64,000 bases of DNA. Origin: Corbicula japonica (lineage: Eukaryota; Mollusca; Bivalvia; Venerida; Cyrenidae). Where the stretch lies: positions 1-64,000 of the forward strand of contig JAZAYU010001043.1 in the NCBI GenBank assembly GCA_038501625.1, read 5' to 3'. Every line of letters begins with the position of its first letter. Position 1 is the first letter of the stretch. Positions 23,420 through 36,417 of the stretch are shown piece by piece. Both the position numbers and the translations under genes were made by a program. The notes below the pieces were generated by a model. The model made no database searches. It was not told the origin of the DNA and worked only from the letters and a program-made list of their open reading frames with translations.

Positions 23420-26185
23420 GTGTTGTTTTCCTTTTAACAATTTATTATATTTTGTTCGTCACATTTTTGTACTGCACTTCTCTTTTAGGAATAACGAATA
23501 TCTGTCTATTCTAATAATCTTAATACGTTTTAGTTGTCAAGAAAGTGAGATTTATCTCCAGAAAATGGTAACATTTTTCGTGCCATTTTACAAAATACTT
23601 TAACGCCTGGAATTCAGGCTAGTATGGTCGAAGCATCAGTTTGTACGTCGTTGCCGTTAATGCCATCCAAGTATTATTAGTCATTTGACAAACATTATAT
23701 TGTTTATACGCTCGATGAAGATAAACATTTACGACTCCTCGGAACACTCCTATTAAAAGGAGATAAATCCAACAGCAGTCACGATAGGAAATTCGTTGTT
23801 AATGTTCTTCGTATTGACTATTATGTATGCTTAAGATTTTAAATATATTTTAATAAAAAAAACTTAAACCTACTCGTTTAAATCAGGTTTTAAGAACGCA
23901 ACATCTGGAAAAGTTAATCTGCTTTCTATATAATTAAATAAAATACTCTCTTTCTTTAAATAGTCAATATAATACATTTATACATTATCATGATATTCGA
24001 GGCAGTTTATGATGTACAACCCAAAAACACAGGTAATGAGCATTCCATATTAGTTAGTCGAACAAGAGAGTAGTTAAAGAAAGTGATTTCTGATTTAAAA
24101 ATCATAAAACTGAAGACTACCGTTTTAAAACATGAATGTCAATGCTTCGAGTTTCATATTAATTTAGTGAAATATAAAATAAAGTTTTATAATATTGTTA
24201 AATTGTCTTATTGTCTTATTGCCATCAGCGATAATGAGGACCCAAAGATAACACAACTGAGACTGTAGATTTTAAAACTGTTACAGCTTTTAGACTCGCG
24301 CGAACATACATTTTAAGTATCAACTTACTTATAAATAGATGATAAGCACCATTGCGCATATTCTCTCTCTTTGTCCGTAAACTGGGATGAACAGAAAAAT
24401 ACACGGGAACTAAAATGGTTGTCACACAGGCTTTTTAAATGGAAATAAAAATGGGAACTGCAAGTTTAATTTAATTTGAATTAATCAGGTTAGTGTTAAA
24501 AATTCGGATTTCCAGATATATCTTGTTTTCAACGTAATTTGTTACCTAACGTACTTTTACACAGTTTTCCATTCAGTTAAGTGTGCATAATAACACTAAA
24601 ACCAATAAAAAAGCATATTTTTCCTGAAAATTTAATTGAAAATTTGCTATTATCGGGACGGGAGTAGACATGAAAGTCTTTCGTTAATTCCTTCAAGTTG
24701 GCTTTTCATTTTCATTTCAGTATTATCTCAACAACATATTGTAGTCGGGTATATTGATCATCTTTTGCACGTGTTACTTTTTCTTATCTGATCTCCAGTA
24801 TTGGATGCAAATGCTTTTACCTGTACAATTTACTTGTATTTATCTGTAGATTTGTGTACTCTATTAAATATATGCAAACAATTATTCGGTTAAGAGTTTG
24901 CAATGATAAGGTCAAATTTTTATTCTAAATAAATTCGACTTTTTCAAGGCACTCTTTCGAAATTTGTGCATTTCTCCATCAATAAAAACGACACCAGTGA
25001 AATATCTAAGATCGTACTAATTAAAAAAAAATCAAAACGCATGTAATTAAATTAAATATTGTTTCTGTTATGAAATAAAAAACGTTCTTAAATGTTTGGG
25101 GAAATCAGTAAATGCGGGAAAGATGGTGTCGGGATCGCGTTTTAATAGGAATGAGCTGTTCCCGAAACAGTCTTTGCCAATTTTAAAGCAAAACATTTGT
25201 ATTCTAGTCGAATTAAATCGATTTAAAACATTTCAATAACAAATTATACACATTTAAAAAACTAGGTATTTGAATTACATCTAGTTTGTTATCAGAAGCA
25301 CTAGAATAAGTTATATTGGGTGATTGTCATTTGATAGTTCACGCAACATGATCGCTAGATTAGTAGATTTCTATTTTCGGTTTGAACCAGGAAGTAAGTT
25401 TTCCTTGAATTTCTTGAAAACTCTAACATTATTTTGACGAATTGGCACGCACTAAACATTGTACACCAGCAAATACTTATTTCAGGTATGAGTTGCTTTG
25501 GTATATTGTCCGTGAATTACAGAGTTCTCATGCAAACGGTTTTTCTTTTGTTTTAGTATATGCTTTGTAATTAGAACATGAATTAGATTAAATTGAGCTT
25601 GCAAACATAAACTTCATCCTTAACTAAATATATTTCTTTACTAAAATCTAGATGGCAATAAGTATTTCTCCCAAAATTCATTTTTGAAAGTTTAGCCAGT
25701 TTTCGCCATTTGCAATGTTTGCGACCTCTTAAAACTTCGTTTTTTTAGTGTAAAGTTAGAAGTTTAGTGAGAATTTACATGTAAATTGTCCTTAAATACA
25801 TATTAACCCCGAAGCTGGACTCGCGTACTGCGACGCTGGTGTATGGGAAGTGGGGATCGTTTTGGGTCGATCATTGAGGGCGCAAATGATGATGTAGAGC
25901 GGAGTGACGTACTGTTTGAGATATTTAAGGTATTTCTCTACTGACGTAATTAAGTCGACTGCGCAGGATTTCGCGCAACAGATTATGAACGTCGCGAATG
26001 AAAACGGCCATCTCTAAAATTATCTTTTAAACATCTGGAGTCCAATCAGGTATACTTAAAACCATTCATCCAATAAATCATAATACTCGATCTGTTTGAA
26101 TTCGTTTGTTTCGCCTACAAATTTTTTTGCGACATCCCGATTTACCCAAGATGTACCTCCCTTCGCAAGATACTAGTTTTCGGTA
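23420..26185. other. Unassigned sequence
   Basis: About 2.7 kb of AT-rich sequence without a supported gene, clear repeat or RNA. It may be intergenic or intron. Confidence 0.4.
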
Positions 26186-26613
26186 CTGTAAACAAATCAA
26201 AGCACTGAAAGTGCTGGAAGCCAGCGGAGCGTAAACATAATCAAAATAAAACAACCCAATAATGTGCAATGTAACAGGACTTCCAGTTTTATTCCAGCCA
26301 TTGTAGATATATAATATCTGAACAGAATGAAGAATCTCCTATGGAAGACATGCCATATGCTTGCAAAAATGCAAAAACCACTCGTTATAAAACTGGTCAA
26401 AATATTTAACAAGATGGTCCATAGGACCCTAGGTCACTCACCTGTCAACAACAGCTCAAGAGTCAGTGGATGCAAATGCAATAGCCATAATAGCTTTCTT
26501 TGGCTCATTCAATGGCCATAACTCTGGAATTCATTATGGAATCTAGCCGGTTCAAGAAAGGAACCAAGATCTTATAGTTACTCAATTATTGTACAAGTCT
26601 GATTAAATTCAAA

Positions 26614-27551
26614 CAAGAGTGCCAAACTGACACAAAATACGCCCGTCAAAATGCTGATCATCAAAGTTGCGTAACGATCCGATGAAAATTATTCGACTTG
26701 GAGAGCAGATACCGCTAATTCAGTGTTTGGACAATTCAAGGGCCATAATTCAGGAGTGCCTGGGGGATTCGGCAGGTTATACATGTAGAACTTGGTCGAG
26801 ATATTATGCCCACCAACATATTCACCAAGTTTGATAAAGACCGGATGAAAACTCTTTGACTTAAGAGAGCGGAAACAGTAATTTTGGACAATTCAAGGCC
26901 ATAATTCAGGAGTGCCTGGGGGGATTTGGCTGGTTATAGTACTTGGTCGAGATATTATGCCCACCAACATATTCACCAAGTTTGATAAAGACTGGATGAA
27001 AACTCTTTTACTTAGAGAGCGTAAACCCTTATTTTGGTCAATTCAAGGGCCATAATTCAGGAGTGCCTGGGGGGATTTGGCTGGTTATAGAACTTGGTCG
27101 AGATATTATGCCCACCAACGTATTTACCAAGTTTGATAAAGACCGGATGAAAACTATTTGACTTAAAGTGCGGAAACAGTAATTTTGGACAATTCAAGGG
27201 CCATAATTCAGGAGTGCCTGGGGGGATTTGGCTGGTTATAGAACTTGGTCGAGATATTATGCCCACCAACATATTCACCAAGTTTGATAAAGACCGGATG
27301 AAAACTCTTTGACTTAGCGTAAACCCTTATTTTGGTCAATTCAAGGGCCATAATTCAGGAGTGCCTGGGGGGATTTGGCTGGTTATAGAACTTGGTCGAG
27401 ATATTATGCCCACCAACATATTCACCAAGTTTGATAAAGATCGGATGAAAACTCTTTGACTTAGAGAGCGGAAACCATGTGGACGCCGCCCGCCCGCCCG
27501 CCCGCCGCAGGTGTTCCCATAATACGTCCCGTTTTTCAAACGGGCGTATAA
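26614..27551 (+). mobile_element. Tandem-core element inserted in copy A only
   Basis: The element opens CAAGAGTGCCAAACTGACAC and ends with a hairpin of CCCGTTTTTCAAACGGG. Five units of about 151 bp recur, with anchor GGCCATAATTCAGGAGTGCC near 26741, 26897, 27048, 27199 and 27346; a CCCG-type simple repeat (27486-27508) follows. Copy B reads straight through (attaaatgcaaatcaaaaat), so the ends are defined by an empty site. No target duplication is visible, and the junction lies between A and T, as expected for rolling-circle (Helitron-type) insertion. Confidence 0.75.
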
Positions 27552-28801
27552 TAAAAATGAAGCTGCTTTTGTGCGGACAGGGTCTAATAGTTTATTTTGG
27601 CACTTAACTCCGGAACCCATATTGCAATAAGGCAATTTCAAGAAAGGAACTAAGATCTCATGGTAATGGAAATGAATATCAGATCAAAATTAAGACCACT
27701 AGAGTGCAGACAAGCTTTTATTATAACTTGACCTAGTGACCTAGTTTTCAATGTCACATGACCCAGTTTCGAAACTGACCTAGATATTATTGAGATAAAC
27801 ATTCTGACCAAGCTTGAAGAAGATCGGACCAAAATTAAGACCTCTCGACTGCGGACAAGGTTTTTCTACAATTTGACCTAGTGACCTTGTTTTCAAGGTC
27901 ACATGACCCTATTTTTAATCCGACCTTGATATCATTGAGATAAACATTCTAATTGAAGAAGATCGGATAAAAATAAGCCAGCTAGAGTGCTGGCGATTAT
28001 TGTGAATGGACGCAGGACAAATGGTGATTACAAAAGTACACCCTGTCATTATTTGACAGATGAGCTAAAAAGTAATTTTTGGAGAACTACTGGAATAAAT
28101 GAAAAAAGGAACATTAAATGCAACCGAACAGGACAAATACAAAAATATTACAGGCCAAGTTTGATCAAGCAATATCAGGATCAAAATGCATCACTGTCTA
28201 GAATCCCTAGCCATGGTTGTAATGCAACTCAATATTTACACAAGTACCAATTTTGATTCATTCCAAACAGTAGAGTGCATGTCAGGATGCTTAACAGTAG
28301 TTGAACTTGATGATGGTAATATAATTTTATATCCATTCTTTATAGCAATACATCACAACTTAGGGCAATGCCAATGCCTTATAAATTTCATTCAGTAAAT
28401 GAAAGAGGCCCAACAAATGTTTTGTGTCAATAAAAGTATGAAAATTGTTGGGTTAACAAAATTATATTTATTTCTTATATTATTATAACTTATTTCTTTT
28501 CTTTGTATTTCTCTTAATTAATTCCACTTTCAAAGAAATTACACAGGGAACCTGTGAAAGGCTATTTGATCTTGGTTTTATGTATAACAATGTGTAACAG
28601 GGAGTCAGCATTATGTTAATGCAATCATAAATTATTTTAATGAAGTGTCCAACCTAATAAATCAGATAAAGGGGCTCTTTATATTCATTTCATTAGTACA
28701 GCCCTTAACAGACACTCTTTTTATCTGTCAACTCTATTTAGACTTTTTAATGCATGTAAGGCATCCATCTGATCTGAATCCACACACTTTGAATCTTGAT
28801 C

Positions 28802-29142
28802 CAGTGATTTCAATTGATACAGATTCTTGCATCTTAATGCAAACAAATGTGATTTTTTTCCACTTTTGACCCCACCTAATTTTGAGCTTGTGGTAATTTT
28901 GATGCACAAAATTTTTTTAAAAAGTGGTTTACTTGTGCAAGAATGAGGATAAGTATTGAGGAAATTGCATTTTAATATGAAGTTAACACTTACTTAACTC
29001 TTGCAAATTATAATAATAAGTAATACATGTGTAAGTATCACTTAATACAAGATATGACTTGTGAAGATCAGGTTTTGACCCATTGAAAATTCTCAACAGG
29101 GGTCAAATGGCCCCTGGTTTTCAAAAGCAACTGAAATCCCTG
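28802..29142. mobile_element. hAT-like MITE (CAGTGATTTCA...TGAAATCCCTG)
   Basis: The ends are inverted with one mismatch. CTTGATC at 28795-28801 is repeated at 29143-29149, giving a 7-bp flanking direct repeat; hAT elements usually make 8 bp. The duplicated copy lies at 31545-31884. Confidence 0.6.
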
Positions 29143-30954
29143 CTTGATCAGAAAGTACAAGTATCTAAAAGATCTAAACATGAACAGACTCTGACCAGCC
29201 TCCACTGATATGCAAGTTGATATGGTATAACCTTGTCACACATGAAATAAAAGCTGTATCCATGTAGGTCCCTTAATACTGACTTATGCATAATAATTTA
29301 TGTCTACTTACATGAATCAAAGCACTGAAAGTGCTGGAAGCCGGCGGATCGTAAACATAATCAAAATAAAACAACCCCATGATGTGCAATGTAACAGGAC
29401 TTCCAGTTTTATTCCAGCCATTGTAAATATATAATATCTGAACAGAATGAAGAAACTCCTATGGAAGACATATGTCATTTGCTTGCAAAAATGCACAAAC
29501 CACTCATAATAAAACTGGTCAAAATATTTAACAAGATGGTCCATAGGACCCTATGTCGCTCACCTGTCAACAACTGCTCAAGAGTCAGTGGATGCGAATG
29601 CAATTGCCATAATAGCTTTCTTTGGCTCTTTCAATGGCCATAACTCTGGAATCCCTTATGGAATCTAGCCGGTTCAAGAAAGGAACCAAGATCTTATAGT
29701 AACTCAATTATTGTACAAGTCTGATTAAATGCAAATCAAAAATGAAGCTGCTTTTGTGCAGACAGGGTCTAAATAGTTTATTTTGGCACTTAACTCCGGA
29801 ACCCATAATGCAAGATTGCAATTTCAAGAAAGGAACTAAGATGTTATGGTAATGGAAGTGAATATCAGACCAAAATTAAGACCACTCGAGTGCAGACAAG
29901 CTTTTCTTATAACTTGACCTAGTGATCTAGTTTTCAAGATCACATGACCCAGTTGCGAAATTGACCTAGATATCATTGAGATAAACATTTTGACCAAGCT
30001 TGAAGAAGATCTGACCAAAATTAAGACCTCTCGACTGCAGACAAGGTTTTTCTATAATTTGACCTAGTGACCTAGTTTTTAAGGTCACATGACCCAGTTT
30101 TTAATCCGACCTAGATATCATTGAGATAAACATTCTGACCAAGTTTGAAGAAGATCTGATAAAAATTAAGCAGCTAGAGGACTGACAACAATTGTGAATT
30201 GACGCAGGACAAAAGGTGATTACAAAAGTTCACCCTGTCACTATTTGACAGATGAGCTAAAAAGTAATTTTAGGAGAACTACTGAAATAAATGAAAAAAA
30301 GGAACATTAAAAGCAATCGAACTGGACAAATACAAAATATTACAGGTCATGTTTGATCAAGCAATATCAGAATCAAATGCATCACTGTCTAGAATGCCTA
30401 GCCATGGTTGTAATGCAACTCAATATTTACACAAGTACCAATTTTAGTTCATTCCAAACAGTGGAGTGCATGTCAGGATGCTAAACAGTAGTTGAACTTG
30501 ACGACGGTAATATAATTTTATATCCATTCTTTATAGCAATATATCACAACTTAGGGCAATGCCAATGCCTTATAATTTCATTTAGTAAATGAAAGAGGCA
30601 CAACAAATGTTTTGTGTCAATTAAAGTATGAAAATTGTTGGGTTAGCAAAATTATATTTATTTCTTATATTATTATAACTTATTTCTTTTCTTTGTATTT
30701 CTCTTTATTATTTCCACTTTCAAAGTAATTACACAGGGAGTCAGGGACCCTGTGAAAGGCTATTTGATCTTGGTTTTATGTATAACAATGTGTCACAGGG
30801 AGTCAGCATTATGTTAATGTAATCATATTTTAATGGTGTCCAACCTAATAAATTAGATAAAGGGGCTCTTTATATTCATTTCATTAGCACAGCCCTTAAC
30901 AGACACTCTCCCCCCACTGTTAACTGTGAACTCTAGACTTTTTTAATGCATGTG

Positions 30955-31488
30955 AAAAAAAATGAAATATGCATATCAGGAATGGCCACATCCAGCAAAC
31001 ACAGCCTCCCCACACAGCCAAAAAGTAGAGAGGAAAAGAGAGCATGGTATTACAATAATCAGTTTCATAATGGACGCCACAAACAAATAACGAAAGTGAG
31101 AACCAGAGGGGTTACCGCCTTGGAACGGTCAGTGGCAAAACAAAATGCCACTGGGGGTTTAAACCAGGTTCTAGGGTGCACCAACCTCACACTTGCCCCA
31201 ACAGGTTCTCGTATCACAAAACAAGTACAAATTGTCTTGGTGAAATAACTCCAACCCACCCATCAGCTCAACAATGTTGCATGCAAAAGCATACAAACAT
31301 ATAAACATAAGAATTTAATAGCATTGCAAAGCCAAAGGGCGGGTACTCAATGATCTTACCGAGACCAGAGCACCTGGAGTAAAAACAGCAAGAACACGAT
31401 GACAGGGATAAAAGAAACAAATCGAGCTTCTAGGTTCTTTTAAGAAAAGATTTCCCCACAAACCTTCATAAACTCTTAAACCCCTGCC
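30955..31488 (-). mobile_element. 5'-truncated Naiad-type Penelope-like element (3' end only)
   Basis: It is nearly identical to the last ~520 bp of the element at 47956-51577, from the final codons and TAA through the 3'UTR to ATATGCATATCAGGAAT. Copy A of the duplication has no insert here. Flanks read gcaTGTGA before and ccTGTGAggc after, so about 5 bp (TGTGA) is duplicated. The SECIS-like hairpin is also present in this copy. Confidence 0.8.
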
Positions 31489-31544
31489 ACCATGCCCTGT
31501 GAGGCATCCATCTTATCTGAATCCACACACTTTAATTCTTGATC

Positions 31545-31884
31545 CAGTGATTTCAATTGATGCAGATTCTTGCATCTTAATGCAAACAAATTTGATATTT
31601 TTTTCCACTTTTGACCCCACCTAATTTTGAGCTTGGGGTAATTTTGATGCACAAAAACTTTTAAAAAGTGATTTATTTTTGCAATAATGAGGATAAGTAT
31701 TTAGGAAATTGCATTTTTAATATGAAGTTAGCACTTAATTAAGTCTTGCAAATTAATTTTAAGTAATACATGTGTAAGTATCACTTAATACAAGATATGA
31801 CTTGTGAAGATCTGGTTTTGACCCATTGAAAATCTCATCAGGGGTCAAATGACACCTGGTTTTCAAAAGCAACTGAAATCCCTG
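31545..31884. mobile_element. Second copy of the hAT-like MITE, in copy B
   Basis: Same ends and flanking CTTGATC as 28802-29142; it arose by the segmental duplication rather than by a separate insertion. Confidence 0.6.
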
Positions 31885-32061
31885 CTTGATCAGAAAGTAC
31901 ATGTATCTAAAAGATCTAAACATGAACAGACTTCACTGACCAGCCTCCACTGATATTCAAGTTGATATGGTCTAACCTTGTCAAACAAGGAATAAAAGCT
32001 GTATTCATGTAGGCCCCTTTATACTTATGCATAATAATTTATGTCTACTAACATGGAAAAA

Positions 32062-34010
32062 TTAGACATAAAACATGGAATACTTGTGTTTTGCACAGAA
32101 AATTCATTTCTAACTTTAACCCTTAACTCCAATTAATATGAACCTTAAGTTTATGGCATGGGCAGTGTAGAATTAGATCACCCTGCATCTCTGTGCTGTT
32201 TGATCAGGATCTGCACTGTTCAATTTAAGATTCATAAGGTTATTTCTAAACAAGATGTGACCAGTGTAGGTCCTGATCAGATGACACAAATATTTAGTCT
32301 GATCCGGATCTACACTAGATGCACATGTGATAAAGGCATATACATTGTATGTGGCAGAAAGGGGCTGTATATCAATCAGTTTTTGTTATGCCCTTTAGAA
32401 TGAACAATCTTTCTTAATGAATATTATCATCTTCAACTAAAATCTATTTCAGAAATTACTCTACTTCATAAAGCTATTTCAGTTACTAACTAAGTCAATG
32501 CGATAATATATTGCTAGTCAGAAATATTAACACTTTATATGCCATATTAATTTAACTAAATAAAAAATTTATAAGAAGATATAATTCAGGGACATTAGAT
32601 GCAGATTCTTGCATTTTGATGCAAGCATATTTTTTTTTCAAATTTAACACCCCCACCATTTTGAGTTTGGGGTCATTTTGATGTTGGAGAATTTAAATAA
32701 GTGGTCAATTTTTGCAATAATAGTGATTAATATTGTGCACATGTCTATTGCATTTTAACCCTTTACTTTTGGCTGATTGTGAATCCACTAAAATGAGGTG
32801 AAAATGACTTTTCAGATTTAGCACATAGAGGAACCCTGGATAAGAATTATATTTTATTTTAAATATGTTTTTTCCCAAGCTCAGAATATGGTGGGGTCAA
32901 ATGTGGGAAAAAACTTATTTGCTTACGTCAAAATGCAAGAATCTGCATACAGATCTATTGATAATTGAAACCCCTGAGGTGGGAAATCAAGTCAGTGGTT
33001 AATTTGCAAGTTTATTCTACACTGATATAAATTTGTCTTAAAAAAGTGAGATTGTTTTTTTGGATACCTTGGGAAAACTAGGTAATTTTAACATTAAAAA
33101 TACTGGTTTCCCTAGGCTATGTGGTAGTATTGATAAATCAAATAAATTTCAACAATTTTGAGCAACAAAAGCTTTTCCAAAATTGAAGGTGCTGCATTAT
33201 TTGAGTTCATATCTGGGACCTACTAAATATATCTGGGCGGTCTTAAAGCTTGGCCGTTTGTCTCTGACTGCAGGCCTTATAGTCTGCATGTCCCATCTGT
33301 TTAGTTCATTAATCTGGGCCAAATCACCCGGCCATATTGTCTGCATATCATTGAAGCTTAGGAAGCTAATTTCAGCTATTCTTGCAAACAAATAAAACTA
33401 TTTACCTTGTAAAGACCTGTAAATCTGGATGGTGTAATTGCCGGTGTGATACGGAACTTTGTTTTCCAAAGTGCTTGAACATGTTGAAGTTGAAGTGTCT
33501 ATCTTTACATCCTCACCAGAAAATGTAAACAATATTCAGATGTGTGTTCATGCAGCTGGTTGATCATACAAATCATCAAATGCAAAATATGCCAAACTTT
33601 TAAAGTAAAGTTGATTGCACATTTATGCATACAATGACTGCCCTCATGCAATTTTTGGAATACAGTTGAAACAGTTTCAAAACTCTTCCTGACCTTTCGG
33701 AAATTACACAGTGTCTGTAATAAATTTTTGTCGATGTTTGTGTTTAAATTTTGTAATCCTTCCAGGATTTCGCGGAGTCATGTTAATTCCACTTCCGAAA
33801 AAAACACATTTGGCATCATTTTCATGATTTTCACAATTAAAATTCGCACAAAACATTAGCTAGACAGCCCATAGAGCGCTCTATTTGTTGAAACAAAATC
33901 TTCGAAAATGTTTAATGTTTTAGGTAAACACAATTGAGGGGAGATCACTGGAGGTGTTTGTAGTTTGGGCTAAACCCCATACGTGTTGCGTAACAAAACG
34001 TAAAACTGTC
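32062..34010 (+). repeat. Second segmental duplication, copy C
   Basis: Begins near 'agacataaaacatgg' and ends near 'gtgttgcgtaacaaaac'; it aligns with 34651-36915. It includes one GATCAGGATCTGCAC dispersed repeat, remnants of the CAGATTCTTGCAT element, and a possible exon at 33406-33511. Confidence 0.8.
33406..33511 (-). CDS. Possible coding exon (copy C of a duplicated pair)
   Basis: On the minus strand an acceptor (ttctggtgag) is followed by DVKIDTSTSTCSSTLENKVP and YHTGNYTIQIYRSLQ, then the donor CAAG|GTAAAT. The second duplicate (36321-36417) keeps the same frame: the length difference is exactly nine bases and the splice sites are conserved. This suggests past or present coding constraint. 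The family is not recognised and the flanking exons are uncertain; a conserved splice-like repeat is the alternative. Confidence 0.4.
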
Positions 34011-34130
34011 GACACGTTATATATTTTGAATAAATCAAAAATACATCCCTCAAAATACTGAAACACTTCAACATTTTTGCAATGTGTCTGCGTTCAGAAT
34101 ATGCGTTCAGAATATTGCCATTTGACGGTG

Positions 34131-34345
34131 CATAGAATCACCGAAAACAACCAAATAACCGAATAAGACCGAAAAAGGGACCGAATATGATTAAAAATTG
34201 AATTTAAACATAAATGCTATTTATTTTAAAAGTGGTATTGGGTACAAAAATAATGTTTTTGGGTACACTTTTCTGTCTTTTTCGGTGTTTTCGGTTATGT
34301 TGGTCTTAGTCGGTGTTTTGGGGTAGTTTTCGGTAATTCTATTCA
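34131..34345. mobile_element. Small foldback element with ACCGAAAAC-rich arms
   Basis: The left arm 'atagaatcaccgaaaacaac' and the right arm (reverse 'atagaattaccgaaaactac') form a long imperfect inverted repeat spanning about 215 bp. Arms repeat ACCGAA/TTCGGT motifs. It lies between the two duplicates C and D. Confidence 0.55.
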
Positions 34346-35528
34346 CCCGCCATATTACGTCATTTTGATTGTATTACACATACGCAGTTTATTTGATTAT
34401 ATATATCGATATTATCAGTACGCCTTCGTTGCTTTCATTGAGTAAGAGTTTTACTGATTATTCTTTAAAAGCAATCAATTTAAATGATCGTTAACAACTG
34501 ATTTTCTATGATTGCTTTTGGAACTCTTTTCTGACGTCTACCAGAAGCTGTACTTCGACTTTTTCATTTGAGCGCACCTGCTGAAAGGTCTGTGATTTCG
34601 AATTGCGGTTTCTTTAGCCTGCGGCTATATAGCCGCCGGCTAAAAAGGTAGACATAAAACATGTAATACTTGTGTTTTGCACAGAAAATCCATTTCTAAC
34701 TTAAACCCTTAACACTATATAATATGCACCTCAAGTTTATGACATGGTCAGTGTAGAATTAGATCACCCTGCATCTCTGTGCTGTTTGATCAGGATCTGC
34801 ACTGTTCAATTTTAGATTCAAAAGGTTATTTCTAAACAAGATGTGACCAATGTAAGTCCTGATCAGATGGCACAAATTTTTAGCCTGATCCGGATCTACA
34901 CCAGATGCACATGCGATAAAAGGCATATATATGGCAGAAAGGGGCTCTATATCAATCATTTTTATTTATGCTCTTAGAATGACATGAACAATCTTTCTTA
35001 ATGAATATTATCATCTTCAACTAAAATCTATTTCAGAAATTACTCTACTTCATAAAGCTGTTTCAGTTACTTACTAAGTTAATGCAGATAATATATTCCT
35101 AGTCAGAAGTTAAAGCACTTTATATGCCATTTAACTCAAAAATTATTTTATTAGAAGATATAATTCAGGGACATTAGATGCAGATTTCTTGCATTTTGAT
35201 GCAAGCATATTTATTTATTTTTCAAATTTACCCCCCCCCCCCCCCCCCTACCATTTTGAGTTTGTGGTCAATGATGTTGGAGAATTTAGAAAAGTGGTCA
35301 TTTATTGCAATAATAGTGATTAATATTGTGCACATGTCTATTGCATTTTAACCCTTTACTTTTGGCTGATTGTGAATCCACTAAAATGAGATGAAAATGA
35401 CTTTTCAGATTTAGCACTTAGAGGAACCCCTGGTTAAGAATTATATTTTCTTTTATATATGTTTTTTCAAATTTATCACAACCGATGAGCCGGCGAATGT
35501 TCTTTGCTTGTTAAAAGTGTCTTTTAAG

Positions 35529-35894
35529 CAGGGATTTCAATAGCTTTTTAAAACCAGGGGTTGTTTGACCCCTGTTGAGATTTTTTCAGGGGTCATAATC
35601 AAATAGTTTCTAGTCATATCTTGTGTTGATTGAACTTAAACTACGTGCTTTTACTTCATTTAATATAATTATGTTCAGTGGTCAAATAAGTATAAACTTC
35701 ATAATTAAAATGCAGTAGACACAATACATTGCATTTATCTTTATTCTTGCAAAATTTGACCATGTTTCCTAGATTCTCATGAATCAAAATGATCCCAACT
35801 CAGAATATGATAGGGTCAAATGTGGAAAAAACTTATTTGCTTACATCAAAATGCAAGAATCTGCATACAGATCTATTGATAATTAAAACCCCTG
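35529..35894. mobile_element. hAT-like MITE, opposite orientation to the 28.8-kb copy
   Basis: Starts CAGGGATTTCAATAG and ends ATTAAAACCCCTG. The interior ('ccaggggttgtttgacccct', 'gcaagaatctgcat') is the reverse complement of the elements at 28802 and 31545. No exact target duplication was found. Confidence 0.55.
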
Positions 35895-36320
35895 AGGTGG
35901 GAAATCAAGTCAGTGGTTAATTTGCAAGTTTATTCTACACTGATTGTCAAAAATTTGTCTTGTAACTAAGATTGTTGCCATGCGAAAACTAGGTAATTTA
36001 AAAATTAAAAATACCGGGGACCCTATGTGGTCTTTGCTAAATCAAATAAATTTTAACAATTTTTGTGCAACAAAAGCTTTTCCAAAATTAAAGATGCTGC
36101 ATTATTTGATTTCATATCTGGGACCTGCTAAATATAAATATATCTGGGCGGTCTTAAAGCTTGGCCATTTGTCTCTGACTGTAGGCCTTATACTTTATAG
36201 TCTGCATGTCCCGTCTGTTTAGTTCATTAATCTGGGCCAAATCACCTGGCCATATCGTCTGTATATCATGAAACTTAGGAAGCTAATTTCAGCTTCTTGC
36301 AAACAAATACAACTGTTTAC

Positions 36321-36417
36321 CTTGTAAAGACCTGTAAACCTGGGTGGTGTAACTGCCGGTGTGATACAGAATTTTGTTTTCCAAAGTGCTTGAAGTCGAA
36401 GTGTCTATCTTTACATC
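36321..36417 (-). CDS. Possible coding exon (copy D of a duplicated pair)
   Basis: Counterpart of 33406-33511: DVKIDTSTSSTLENKILYHT then GSYTTQVYRSLQ, with acceptor ggtgag and donor CAAG|GTAAAC conserved. It is nine bases shorter (three codons) with scattered substitutions. A further minus-strand frame at 36419-36721 is not supported, because it is broken in copy C. Confidence 0.4.

Larger units (their letters stand above)
26188..29313 (+). repeat. Segmental duplication, copy A
   Basis: Copy A starts at 'aatcaaagcactgaaagtgc' (26188) and its sequence starts again at about 29316 as copy B. The copies align throughout, including blocks at 26330/29450, 27560/29735, 28030/30205, 28430/30605 and 28870/31610. 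Copy A holds an extra 938-bp element (26614-27551). The duplicated unit itself contains a larger tandem-core-like element, from 'ggtccataggaccctaggtc' to 'gacagatgagctaaaaagt'. Confidence 0.85.
29314..32055 (+). repeat. Segmental duplication, copy B
   Basis: Copy B aligns to copy A but lacks the 938-bp tandem-core element. It carries instead a Penelope-like 3' fragment at 30955-31488. The two copies meet head to tail at about 29314. Confidence 0.85.

Noticed and set aside
33197..33391. 64-aa minus-strand frame (MFARIAEISFLSFNDMQTIW...)
   Set aside because: The duplicated copy near 36085-36290 carries a one-base shift and stops; it behaves like a repeat, not a conserved gene.
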